A stretch of DNA of 37,051 bases from JAYSFC01 sp041913505 (GTDB lineage Bacteria; Pseudomonadota; Gammaproteobacteria; Burkholderiales; Burkholderiaceae_C), in the NCBI GenBank assembly GCA_041913505.1, contig JAYSFC010000020.1, forward strand, positions 1 through 37,051, written 5' to 3'. The position numbers and the translations under genes were made by a program. Under the pieces are notes generated by a model, which worked only from the letters and a program-made list of their open reading frames with translations, was not told the origin of the DNA and did no database searches. Shown one piece after another: positions 8,286-15,702 of this stretch (position 1 is the stretch's first letter; the number at the start of each line of letters is the position of its first letter).

Positions 8286-8355
8286 TAACTTTTCGACATA
8301 ATCCAAGGTTGTGATGCCGTAGTGTGATTTTTTTGTAATAGAAAGCCCTTTTCTT

Positions 8356-9699
8356 ATGAAGCACGAGTCCGTAGGCCGCTTCCTTGAGCAGGTTGCCCAG
8401 CGCAACCCCGGCCAGCCCGAGTTCCTGCAAGCTGTGACCGAGGTCATGGAAAGCCTGTGGCCCTTCATCGAAAAACACCCGCGCTACGCCGAGCACGGCC
8501 TGCTCGAGCGCCTCGTGGAACCCGAGCGCATCGTGATGTTCCGCGTTGCGTGGATGGACGACCACGGCAACGTGCAAGTGAACCGCGGCTACCGCATACA
8601 GCACAGCATGGCCATCGGGCCGTACAAGGGCGGCCTGCGCTTTCACCCCTCGGTGAACCTGTCGGTGCTCAAGTTCCTGGCGTTCGAGCAGACCTTCAAG
8701 AACGCGCTGACCACGCTGCCCATGGGCGGCGGCAAGGGCGGCTCGGACTTCGACCCCAAGGGCAAGAGCCCCGCTGAAGTCATGCGCTTCTGCCAGGCCT
8801 TCGCCAGCGAGCTGTTCCGCCACGTGGGCGCCGACACCGACGTGCCCGCGGGCGACATCGGCGTGGGCGGCCGTGAGGTGGGCTTCATCGCCGGCATGGT
8901 CAAGAAGCTCAGCAACCGCGCCGACTGCGTGTTCACGGGCAAGGGCCTGTCGTTCGGCGGCTCGCTGATCCGCCCCGAGGCCACCGGCTACGGCACCGTG
9001 TACTTCGCCGATGAAATGCTCAAGACCCGCGGCCGCTCGTTCGACGGGCTGCGTGTGTCGGTGTCGGGCTCGGGCAACGTGGCGCAGTACGCCGTGGAGA
9101 AGGCCATGGAGCTGGGCGCCAAGGTCGTCACCGTGTCGGATTCGAGCGGCACCATCATCGATGAGGAAGGTTTCACGCCCGAGAAGCTCGCCATCCTCAT
9201 GGACGTGAAGAACCACCACTACGGCCGCGTGAGCGACTACGCCGCGCGTACGGGTGCGAAGTTCGAGGCTGGTGTGCGCCCCTGGCACGTGCCCGTCGAC
9301 GTGGCCCTGCCCTGCGCCACCCAGAACGAGCTGGATGCGAAGGACGCCGCCACCCTCATCCAGAACGGCGTGGTCTGCGTGGCCGAGGGTGCCAACATGC
9401 CCTCGACCATCGAGGCCGCCAAGGCCTTCGAGGCCGCAGGCGTGCTCTATGCCCCCGGCAAGGCCAGCAACGCGGGCGGCGTGGCCACCTCGGGCCTGGA
9501 GATGAGCCAGAACGCCGCGCGCCTGTCGTGGCCGCGCGAGGAGGTGGACGCACGCCTGCTGCAGATCATGAAGGGCATCCACGCCGCCTGCCTGCAGTAC
9601 GGCAAGCGCGCCAATGGCAGCGTGAGCTACGTGGACGGTGCCAACGTGGCTGGCTTCGTGAAGGTGGCCGACGCGATGATCGCGCAGGGCGTGGTCTGA
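8356..9699 (+). CDS. gdhA: NADP-dependent glutamate dehydrogenase
   Basis: A 447-residue hexameric-type glutamate dehydrogenase, the same length as the E. coli enzyme, catalysing reductive amination of 2-oxoglutarate with ammonium. Substrate-binding and catalytic lysines are visible in GPYKGGLRFHPS (K91), in FKNALTT (K115) and in PMGGGKGGSDFD (K127), and the conserved VPAGDIGVGGREVGF loop carries the catalytic aspartate. The nucleotide-binding fold has SGSGNVAQYAVEKA and then VSDSSG, where the usual NAD-selecting acidic residue is absent, in keeping with NADP use. The gene stands alone between the efflux operon and miaA, with its own AT-rich upstream region and its own terminator. Start at the first ATG. 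Confidence 0.96.
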   Translation: MKHESVGRFLEQVAQRNPGQPEFLQAVTEVMESLWPFIEKHPRYAEHGLLERLVEPERIVMFRVAWMDDHGNVQVNRGYRIQHSMAIGPYKGGLRFHPSVNLSVLKFLAFEQTFKNALTTLPMGGGKGGSDFDPKGKSPAEVMRFCQAFASELFRHVGADTDVPAGDIGVGGREVGFIAGMVKKLSNRADCVFTGKGLSFGGSLIRPEATGYGTVYFADEMLKTRGRSFDGLRVSVSGSGNVAQYAVEKAMELGAKVVTVSDSSGTIIDEEGFTPEKLAILMDVKNHHYGRVSDYAARTGAKFEAGVRPWHVPVDVALPCATQNELDAKDAATLIQNGVVCVAEGANMPSTIEAAKAFEAAGVLYAPGKASNAGGVATSGLEMSQNAARLSWPREEVDARLLQIMKGIHAACLQYGKRANGSVSYVDGANVAGFVKVADAMIAQGVV

Positions 9700-9728
9700 G
9701 CCGACCGGCACCACCGCAGCGCACACAC

Positions 9729-9753
9729 CAAGGGGCCGCAAGGCCCCTTTCTT
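9729..9753 (+). terminator. Rho-independent terminator of gdhA
   Basis: GGGGCC-GCAA-GGCCCC, with A-T pairs extending the stem on both sides, is followed by TTTCTT. It lies about 30 bases after the gdhA stop codon and before the miaA start. A GCAA tetraloop on a GC-rich stem is a classic stable form. Confidence 0.88.
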
Positions 9754-9778
9754 CATGGTCTGCTACCCTCGCACGCCT

Positions 9779-10771
9779 ATGTCCGCGCCTTCCTCCCCCC
9801 TACCCTGCATCGCCATCGCCGGCCCTACGGCCTCGGGCAAGACGGCGGGCGCGCTGGCCCTGGCCGCCGTGCTGGCCCGGCAGGGCCAGCGCACCGAGAT
9901 CGTGAGCGTGGACTCGGCCCTGGTCTACCGCGGTATGGACATCGGCACGGCCAAGCCCACGGCCGAGGAACGTGCCGCCGTGCCGCACCACCTCATCGAT
10001 ATCCGCGACCCGCTGCAGGCCTACAGCGCCGCCGAGTTCGTGCAGGATGCCACGCGCCTCGTGGCCGAGATCCGCGCACGCGGCGCACTGCCCCTGCTCG
10101 TGGGCGGCACCATGCTGTACTTCAGGGCGCTGGAGGGCGGCATCGACGACATGCCGCCCGCCCACCCCGGCGTGCGCGCAGCCCTCGAGGCGCGGGCCGC
10201 AACACTGGGCTGGCCCGCGCTGCATGCCGAGCTCGCGCGCGTGGACCCGGCCACCGCCGCGCGCCTGGCGCCCGGCGACAGCCAGCGCATCCAGCGCGCG
10301 CTCGAAGTCTGGGAGGTTTCTGGCCGCCCGTTGTCGAGTTTTCACACTACAAAAACAAGAGCAGAAAACACAGGCGTTATCAGCACTGGCGCCTTGTTTT
10401 CCTTGGAACCCACCGACCGGGCCTGGCTGCACGCGCGCATCGCCCAGCGCTTCGACGCCATGCTCGCCGCCGGATTCGTGCAGGAAGTACGCGCCCTGCG
10501 CGCACGCGGCGACCTGCACCCCGACCTGCCATCGATGCGCTGCGTGGGCTACCGCCAGGCCTGGGAGGCGCTCGATGCCGAGGAAGCCACGGGCGCCCCG
10601 CTGGACCTGGCCGGCTTGCGCGAGCGCGGCATCGCCGCCACGCGCCAGCTCGCCAAGCGGCAGATCACCTGGCTGCGCTCCATGCCCGCGCGCCATGCCA
10701 TCGCGTGCGACGCGCCCGATGCGATGGCCCAGCTGCTGCAGGCCGCGCTGCGCAGGATAGAGGGCGCATGA
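9779..10771 (+). CDS. miaA: tRNA dimethylallyltransferase MiaA, with an inserted repeat-encoded segment
   Basis: A 330-residue enzyme that transfers a dimethylallyl group to A37 of tRNAs reading UNN codons. The P-loop is GPTASGKT near the N-terminus, followed by SVDSALVYRGMDIGTAKPT, the HHLIDIRDP motif, LLVGGTMLYFRAL, and later SMRCVGYRQAW and TRQLAKRQITWLR. All are hallmarks of MiaA. The ATG at 9779 is preferred to the in-frame ATG at 9755, which lies at the foot of the gdhA terminator. Residues about 185-208, after GRPLSSF and before EPTDRAWLHARI, are encoded by an AT-rich stretch that is an inverted copy of the dispersed repeat. The site is a variable loop in the family, so activity is probably kept. 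The stop overlaps the next ATG. Confidence 0.95.
   Translation: MSAPSSPLPCIAIAGPTASGKTAGALALAAVLARQGQRTEIVSVDSALVYRGMDIGTAKPTAEERAAVPHHLIDIRDPLQAYSAAEFVQDATRLVAEIRARGALPLLVGGTMLYFRALEGGIDDMPPAHPGVRAALEARAATLGWPALHAELARVDPATAARLAPGDSQRIQRALEVWEVSGRPLSSFHTTKTRAENTGVISTGALFSLEPTDRAWLHARIAQRFDAMLAAGFVQEVRALRARGDLHPDLPSMRCVGYRQAWEALDAEEATGAPLDLAGLRERGIAATRQLAKRQITWLRSMPARHAIACDAPDAMAQLLQAALRRIEGA
10345..10388 (-). repeat. Copy D of the dispersed repeat, inverted, inside miaA
   Basis: On the minus strand it reads CAGTGCTGATAACGCC, then a T-rich core with TCTGCTC, then TTTTTGTAGTG. This aligns closely with copy C at 22955-22998 (CAGTGCTTGATAAACC, then TCAGCTATC, then AATAGCA). It is in frame with miaA and carries no stop in the coding strand. 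Local base composition is far more AT-rich than the rest of the gene. Confidence 0.65.
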
Positions 10772-11427
10772 CCGCGCTGCTGCGCGTCGAGGGCCTGGCC
10801 AAGCGCTATGGCGAGGCCACGGTGTTCGAGAACGTGTGCTTCGCGCTGCAGCCGGGCGAGTTCGTGGCCATCGTAGGCGAGTCGGGTGTGGGCAAGTCCA
10901 CGCTGCTCAACTGCCTGGCGGGCCTCGACACCTGGGATGCGGGCCGCATCGTGCATGGCGACGGCACGGACCTCTCCACACTGGGCGAAACGCAGCGCGC
11001 GCTCTGGCGCCGCGCCCACGTGGGCTTCGTGTTCCAGGCATTCCACGTGCTGCCCCACCTGGACGTGGCGCAGAACGTGGCCCTGCCCCTACTGCTGCTC
11101 GGCCGGCCCGATGCCGCGCGCGTGGAGCACATGCTGGCGGCCGTGGGCCTCGCGGGCCTGGGCCAGCGACTGCCGCAGCAGCTCAGCGGCGGCCAGTTGC
11201 AGCGCGTGGCGATCGCGCGTGCGCTCGTGCACCGCCCGGCCCTGCTGTTGGCCGACGAGCCCACGGGCAACCTCGACCCCGCAACGGCCGCGCGCACGCT
11301 GGACGTTCTGATCGCGCAGACACGCGGACATGGCGCGGGCCTCGTGCTCGTCACGCATTCCGAGGCCGCCGCGGCGCGGGCCGACCGCGTGCTGCACCTG
11401 AGCGCACGCGGCATCGCCGCGGCCTGA
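10768..11427 (+). CDS. ABC transporter ATP-binding protein (LolD/YbbA/AttE-like)
   Basis: A 219-residue ATPase of the MacB/LolD/FtsE type that energises FtsX-like permeases from the cytoplasmic side. Walker A is GESGVGKST at 37-45, the Q loop is in GFVFQAFHVLP, the signature LSGGQLQRVAIARAL starts at 139, Walker B with the catalytic Glu is LLLADEPTGNLD (E164), and the H loop is VTHS (H197). The ATG at 10768 overlaps the miaA stop, so the gene is coupled to miaA. The cognate permease is almost certainly the FtsX-like gene at 12035, which lies beyond an intervening hsp20 gene on the other strand. Together with the AttH-like gene at 15703 it resembles an AttEFGH-type module. The transported substrate is unknown. 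Confidence 0.92.
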   Translation: MTALLRVEGLAKRYGEATVFENVCFALQPGEFVAIVGESGVGKSTLLNCLAGLDTWDAGRIVHGDGTDLSTLGETQRALWRRAHVGFVFQAFHVLPHLDVAQNVALPLLLLGRPDAARVEHMLAAVGLAGLGQRLPQQLSGGQLQRVAIARALVHRPALLLADEPTGNLDPATAARTLDVLIAQTRGHGAGLVLVTHSEAAAARADRVLHLSARGIAAA

Positions 11428-11433
11428 ACACGC

Positions 11434-11862
11434 TCACTCGATCGTGAGGCGCTGGGCGCTGCCGCCCTGCTTCTTGGGCAGCGTGAGCGTGAGCACGCCG
11501 TTGTCGTACTTGGCCTTGGCCTGCGCAGAGTCCACGTCGGCAGGCAGCTGGAAGCTGCGCGCCACCGAGCCGAAGTAGCGCTCGGAACGCAGCACCTTCG
11601 CCCCCTCGGACTGCTGGTCGTGCTGGCGCACCTCGGCGCGCAGGCTGACCACATTGCCGTCGATGGACACATGGATGTCCTCCTTCGCTACGCCCGGCAC
11701 CTCGGCGTTCACGGTGAAGGCGCTGTCGCTCTCCTTCACGTCCACCTTGATCTGGGCCGGCGAAGGCAGGGCGTCGCCATGCAGCGGGCGCACGTAGAAC
11801 CCCGGCGCGAAGTCTTTGAAGAAATCGTCGAACAAACTGCCACGGGTCACGAGTGAATTCAT
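11434..11862 (-). CDS. Small heat shock protein, Hsp20/alpha-crystallin family
   Basis: A 142-residue ATP-independent chaperone that holds unfolding proteins under heat or other stress. The N-terminal arm MNSLVTRGSLFDDFFKDF is typical of the class, followed by an alpha-crystallin domain (about 35-130) with KVDVKESDSAFTVNAEVPG, the dimerisation region VRQHDQQSEGAKVLRSERYFGS and DNGVLTLTLPKK. The C-terminal LTI can serve as the I/V/L-x-I/V/L oligomerisation motif. The start is ATG at 11862 with GGAG seven bases upstream; an in-frame extension to 11922 would cover the leader and lacks conservation. The gene lies opposite to, and between, an ABC ATPase and its likely permease. A sigma-32-like promoter lies upstream. 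Confidence 0.94.
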   Translation of the reverse strand: MNSLVTRGSLFDDFFKDFAPGFYVRPLHGDALPSPAQIKVDVKESDSAFTVNAEVPGVAKEDIHVSIDGNVVSLRAEVRQHDQQSEGAKVLRSERYFGSVARSFQLPADVDSAQAKAKYDNGVLTLTLPKKQGGSAQRLTIE

Positions 11863-11893
11863 GATGAAGCTCCTTCTTGCAGGTTGAACACCA

Positions 11894-11922
11894 GGCCCGG
11901 TGCACACCCTCCGGGCCCGCAT
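11894..11922 (-). promoter_or_regulatory. Hairpin in the hsp20 leader mRNA
   Basis: In the minus-strand transcript GGGCCCGG and CCGGGCCT can pair across a ten-base loop (AGGGTGTGCA), with outer G-U and C-G pairs. Further down, GAAG-GAG-CUUC can form a small hairpin enclosing the Shine-Dalgarno GGAG. This could be a simple RNA thermometer or merely stabilise the leader; it is not a recognisable ROSE or fourU element. Confidence 0.35.
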
Positions 11923-11929
11923 ACGATTT

Positions 11930-11957
11930 ATATGCAGCAGCCCCGGGAGACTTCAAG
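11930..11957 (-). promoter_or_regulatory. Sigma-32 (heat shock) type promoter of hsp20
   Basis: On the minus strand: CTTGAAG (11957-11951), 13 bases, CTGCATAT (11937-11930). The heat-shock consensus is CTTGAAA, 13-15 bases, CCCCATNT, so the -35 box matches six of seven and the -10 box matches its informative CAT and T. Transcription would start near 11923 and leave a leader of about 60 bases. Confidence 0.7.
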
Positions 11958-12034
11958 CCATCCGTTGAAAACGCTTGATGTGCCTCAAATCGCCACGGGC
12001 ATCCAGGTTCGCGCAGCGGCACAATCGCCGTGCT

Positions 12035-14593
12035 ATGTGGGCCTTGCTACGCACCTTTTCCTGGCGGGAGCTGCGCCACCATCCCTGGCGCAGCGCCACG
12101 GCCGTGGTGGCGGTGATGCTGGGCGTGGCACTGGGCTTTGCGGTGCATGTGATCAATGCGTCGGCCCTCGACGAATTCGCACAGGCGGTGCGCACCGTGG
12201 GCGGCCAGCCCGACCTGGAGCTGCGCCCCATGCAGGGCAGCATCGACGAAGCGCTTTACGCCCCGCTGGCCACCCACCCCGACGTGGCCCGCGCCAGCCC
12301 GTGGCTGGAGCTGTCCACCCCGGCCCGCCGGCCAAGCCAGAGCAGCGGCGCCACGCTGCGCGTGCTCGGTGCCGACGCGCTGCTGCTGCCCGCCCTGGCT
12401 CCCGCGCTCCTGCCACGGCTGCTGGCCGGGCAGGACCGGCTTGCGCTGTTCGCACCCGCCACCGTGTTCCTCAACACGGCGGCGCTGCAAGCCCTGGGCC
12501 TGGACGCCGCCGTGGCCGGCGGTGCCACCGTGCTGCTGCAGACCGGCCTGCGCGAGCAGCCCGTGCGCATCGCGGGCACCGTGGCGGCGGGCGGCCCGCC
12601 GCTGGCGGTAATGGACATCGGCGCGGCGCAGGATTTCTTCGGGCGCACGGGCCAGCTCAGCCGCATCGATCTGCAGCTGCGCCCCGGCGTTTCTCCCCAG
12701 GCCTTCGCGCAGGCCCTGCGCACGCGCCCCGGCTGGCCCGCCGCGCTCGTCGCCACGCAGCCCGGGGACGCCGTGCAGCGCGTGGACAGCCTCTCGCGCG
12801 CCTACCGCGTGAACCTCACTGTGCTGGCCCTCGTGGCCCTGTTCACGGGGGCCTTTCTCGTGTTCTCAGTGCTGGCCCTGAGCGTGGCACAGCGCGCGCC
12901 CCAGTTCGCACTGCTGGCCGTGCTGGGCGCCACGCCGCGCGAACGCCTGGGCCTGGTGCTCGCGGAGTCGACGCTGCTGGGCCTCGCGGGCAGCGCGGCG
13001 GGCATCGCGCTCGGCACGGCGCTCGCGGCCACGGCCTTGCGCCTGCTGGGCGGCGATCTCGGCGGGGGCTATTTCGCGGGCGCACGACCCGCGCTGCAAT
13101 GGAGCGCGCCGGCTGCGGTGGCCTTCGGCGCGCTCGGCGTGGCGGCGGCCCTCGTGGGCGGCTGGTGGCCCGCGCGTGCCGCGCAAGCGCTACCGCCCGC
13201 CGCCACGCTCAAGGGACTGGGCATGGCCCTGGCGCCCGGGCGGCAGCACGCCACCGCCGGGCTGGGCCTGCTGGCAACCGGCCTGGCGCTGGCCTGGGCA
13301 CCGCCGGTCTTTGGCATGCCGCTGGCGGCCTACGTGGCCGTGGGGCTGCTGCTCGTGGGCGGCATCGCGCTGCTGCCCTGGGGCGTGGGCCTGCTGCTGC
13401 GCCGCCTGCCCGGCCGCGCCCAGGGACAACCGCTGCCCCTGCTGGCGCTGGAACGCGCGCGGCGCATGCGCGGCAGCGCCGCCGTGGCCGTAGGCGGCGT
13501 TGTGGCCAGCCTCAGCCTGGCCGTGGCCCTGACGGTGATGGTGACGAGCTTTCGCAGCGCCGTGAACACATGGCTCGACACCGTGCTGCCCGCCCCCGTG
13601 TACCTGCGCATGCCCAGCACGGGCGGCGATGCCGCACCGCTGCCCGACGGGCTGGTGACCCGCATCGCCCAACTGCCCGGCGTGGAGCGCGTGCAGGCCC
13701 TGCGCAGCAGCAGCCTGCTACTCGACCCCACCCGTCCACCCGTGGCCCTGCTGGCGCGCCCGCTCGGCGCCGGGCCCGCACGGACCCTGCCGCTTACGGC
13801 CCCCGCCCTGCCCGTGCCGCCCGGGCGCACCGCCCTCTACGTGAGCGAGGCCGCCGCCGCGCTCTACGACCTGCGCCCCGGGGGAGACTGGCCCCTGCTT
13901 TCTCAGGCTTTTGGGCAGACAGTGATGGAACAGCGGTCATCTACAGCTTCATTTTTCATAGCAGGCATCTGGCGCGACTATGCGCGCCAGTTCGGCGCGG
14001 TGGCGATCGACAAGGCCGACTACGAGCACCTGAGCGGCGACACCCACGCCACCGACCTGGCGCTGTGGCCCCGGGCCGGAGGCGACCTCGCCCGCCTGCG
14101 CGAGGCCGTGGCCGCCCTGGCGCCAGGCCTTGAGTTCACCACCACCGCGCAGATCCGAGAGCGTTCACTGCGCCTGTTCGACCGCAGCTTCGCCGTCACC
14201 TACTGGCTGCAGGCCGTGGCCATCGGCATCGGCCTGTTCGGCGTGGCGGCCAGCTTCAGCGCCCAGGTGCTTGCACGGCGCAAGGAGTTCGGCCTGCTCG
14301 CCCACCTGGGCCTCACGCGCGGCCAGATCCTCACCGTGGTCGCTGCCGAGGGCGCTGCCTGGACAGCACTGGGCGCGGTGGCAGGCACGGCGCTGGGCCT
14401 GGCCGTGGCCGTCATCCTGGTACATGTGGTGAACCCGCAGAGCTTCCACTGGACCATGGAGCTGGCCATTCCCTGGCCGCGCCTGTGCGCGCTTGCAGCC
14501 AGCGTAGTCGCCGCTGGCACGCTCACAGCCTGGCTGGCCGGACGCGCGGCGGCGGGGCGCAGCGCCGTGCTGGCGGTCAAGGAAGACTGGTAG
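12035..14593 (+). CDS. FtsX-like ABC permease (YbbP/AttFG-like)
   Basis: An 852-residue inner-membrane permease with about ten membrane segments: one near 20-40 (ATAVVAVMLGVALGFAVHVI), three at about 260-390, two at about 415-460, one at about 485-510 and three at the C-terminus, with two large periplasmic domains between. This doubled FtsX layout is that of YbbP-type permeases served by a LolD/YbbA-like ATPase. The start MWALLRTFSWRELRHHPWRS is typical for the family and is preferred over the in-frame ATG at 11975. Residues about 619-650 (LLSQAFGQTVMEQRSSTASF) are encoded by an AT-rich stretch containing a copy of the dispersed repeat, just before the conserved IAGIWRDYARQFGA. The PLP enzyme gene follows after 25 bp. 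Confidence 0.9.
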   Translation: MWALLRTFSWRELRHHPWRSATAVVAVMLGVALGFAVHVINASALDEFAQAVRTVGGQPDLELRPMQGSIDEALYAPLATHPDVARASPWLELSTPARRPSQSSGATLRVLGADALLLPALAPALLPRLLAGQDRLALFAPATVFLNTAALQALGLDAAVAGGATVLLQTGLREQPVRIAGTVAAGGPPLAVMDIGAAQDFFGRTGQLSRIDLQLRPGVSPQAFAQALRTRPGWPAALVATQPGDAVQRVDSLSRAYRVNLTVLALVALFTGAFLVFSVLALSVAQRAPQFALLAVLGATPRERLGLVLAESTLLGLAGSAAGIALGTALAATALRLLGGDLGGGYFAGARPALQWSAPAAVAFGALGVAAALVGGWWPARAAQALPPAATLKGLGMALAPGRQHATAGLGLLATGLALAWAPPVFGMPLAAYVAVGLLLVGGIALLPWGVGLLLRRLPGRAQGQPLPLLALERARRMRGSAAVAVGGVVASLSLAVALTVMVTSFRSAVNTWLDTVLPAPVYLRMPSTGGDAAPLPDGLVTRIAQLPGVERVQALRSSSLLLDPTRPPVALLARPLGAGPARTLPLTAPALPVPPGRTALYVSEAAAALYDLRPGGDWPLLSQAFGQTVMEQRSSTASFFIAGIWRDYARQFGAVAIDKADYEHLSGDTHATDLALWPRAGGDLARLREAVAALAPGLEFTTTAQIRERSLRLFDRSFAVTYWLQAVAIGIGLFGVAASFSAQVLARRKEFGLLAHLGLTRGQILTVVAAEGAAWTALGAVAGTALGLAVAVILVHVVNPQSFHWTMELAIPWPRLCALAASVVAAGTLTAWLAGRAAAGRSAVLAVKEDW
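13920..13963 (+). repeat. Copy B of the dispersed repeat, inside the permease gene
   Basis: Contains CAGTGATGGAACAGCGGTCA, then CTACAGCTTC, then ATTTTTCATAGCA. It matches copy A over GCTTTTGG (upstream), GCGGTCAT and the T-rich end, and matches copy C at the ATAGCA end. It is read through in frame by the permease. Similarity extends upstream to about 13907. Confidence 0.55.
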
Positions 14594-14618
14594 GGCCGGG
14601 AGCGGCGAGAATCGCGCC

Positions 14619-15677
14619 ATGCCACAACCCTCCTCTCCCTGGCTGCACGAAGCCATCGCCCGCATCGAGGCCGATTACCAGCGCAGCGCCGACACGCACC
14701 TGATCCCCCTGCCGCTGCCCGCCTACGCGCGCCATGGCATCGATCTGTACCTCAAGGACGAATCGACCCACCCCACGGGTAGCCTCAAGCACCGGCTGGC
14801 CCGCTCGCTGTTCCTGTACGCGCTGTGCAACGGCTGGGTGCGCGAAGGGTCAACCATTGTCGAGGCCTCGAGCGGCTCCACGGCTGTGAGCGAGGCCTAT
14901 TTCGCGCGCTTGCTGGGCCTGCCCTTCGTGGCGGTGATGCCGCGCAGCACCTCGGCCGAGAAGATCGCACTCATCGAGTTCTACGGCGGGCGCTGCCACT
15001 TCGTGGAGCGCGCGGGCGACGTGTACGACGCCGCGCGGGCCGTGGCCGCCGAGACTGGCGGCCACTACATGGACCAGTTCACCTACGCCGAGCGCGCGAC
15101 CGACTGGCGCGGCAACAACAATATTGCCGAAAGCATGTTCACGCAGATGCTGCGCGAGCGCCACCCCGTACCGCGCTGGATCGTGGTCGGTGCGGGCACG
15201 GGCGGCACGAGCGCGACCATCGGCCGCTACCTGCGCTACCAGCGCCATGCCACCAAGGTGTGCGTGGCCGATCCGGCGGGATCGGTATTCTGCGAGTACC
15301 ACCGCACGGGCGATGCCGCGCTCACGGCGCCGGGCTCCCGCATCGAGGGCATCGGCCGCCCGCGCGTGGAGCCGAGCTTCGTGCGCACGCTCGTGGACCG
15401 CATGGAGGAAGTGGGCGACCTCGACTCCATTGCCGCCATGCGCAGCCTCTCAGAGCTGCTGGGACGCCGCGTGGGGCCGTCGACGGGCACCAACTTCGTG
15501 GCCATGCTCACGCTCGCCCATGAGATGCGCGAGCGCAGCGAGCAGGGCTCGATCCTCTCGCTGCTGTGCGATGCCGGCGAACGCTACCTGCCCACCTACC
15601 ACGACCCGGCCTGGGTGGCGCAGCGCTTCGGCGATTGCGCGGCCGCGCGCGGGCAGATCGAGCGCCTGCAGCGCTGA
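14619..15677 (+). CDS. PLP-dependent cysteine synthase-family enzyme (Cds1-like cysteine desulfhydrase)
   Basis: A 352-residue fold-type II PLP enzyme. The Schiff-base lysine is K57 in STHPTGSLKHRLARSL; the phosphate-binding and substrate loop is EASSGSTAVSEAYFARLLG; a glycine-rich phosphate cup GAGTGGTSATIGRYLRY follows. Sequence and length fit, from memory, the actinobacterial Cds1 (Rv3684) group, which breaks L-cysteine down to pyruvate, ammonia and sulfide, better than CysK or CysM. A SAT-independent synthase role cannot be excluded. It has no signal peptide. It sits 25 bp after the permease and 25 bp before the AttH-like gene, so all three are probably one transcript. Whether it works with the transporter is unknown. 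Confidence 0.85.
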   Translation: MPQPSSPWLHEAIARIEADYQRSADTHLIPLPLPAYARHGIDLYLKDESTHPTGSLKHRLARSLFLYALCNGWVREGSTIVEASSGSTAVSEAYFARLLGLPFVAVMPRSTSAEKIALIEFYGGRCHFVERAGDVYDAARAVAAETGGHYMDQFTYAERATDWRGNNNIAESMFTQMLRERHPVPRWIVVGAGTGGTSATIGRYLRYQRHATKVCVADPAGSVFCEYHRTGDAALTAPGSRIEGIGRPRVEPSFVRTLVDRMEEVGDLDSIAAMRSLSELLGRRVGPSTGTNFVAMLTLAHEMRERSEQGSILSLLCDAGERYLPTYHDPAWVAQRFGDCAAARGQIERLQR

Positions 15678-15702
15678 GGCTGCGCTGGCCAAAGCCCGCC
15701 CC

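Noticed and set aside
9755..9778. An earlier in-frame ATG for miaA.
   Set aside because: It lies directly after the T run of the gdhA terminator, leaving no room for a promoter or ribosome-binding site, and adds residues foreign to MiaA.
11428..11455. A small hairpin CTCAC-TCGATC-GTGAG between the convergent ABC ATPase and hsp20 genes, considered as a shared terminator.
   Set aside because: Only five pairs, no T run on either side, and it overlaps the hsp20 stop codon.
15124..15702. An in-frame 193-codon extension of the AttH-like gene into the PLP enzyme gene, looking like a fusion.
   Set aside because: The extension is an alternative frame of the PLP enzyme and is Arg/Ala/Pro-rich; the ATG at 15703 is followed by a proper Tat-type signal.
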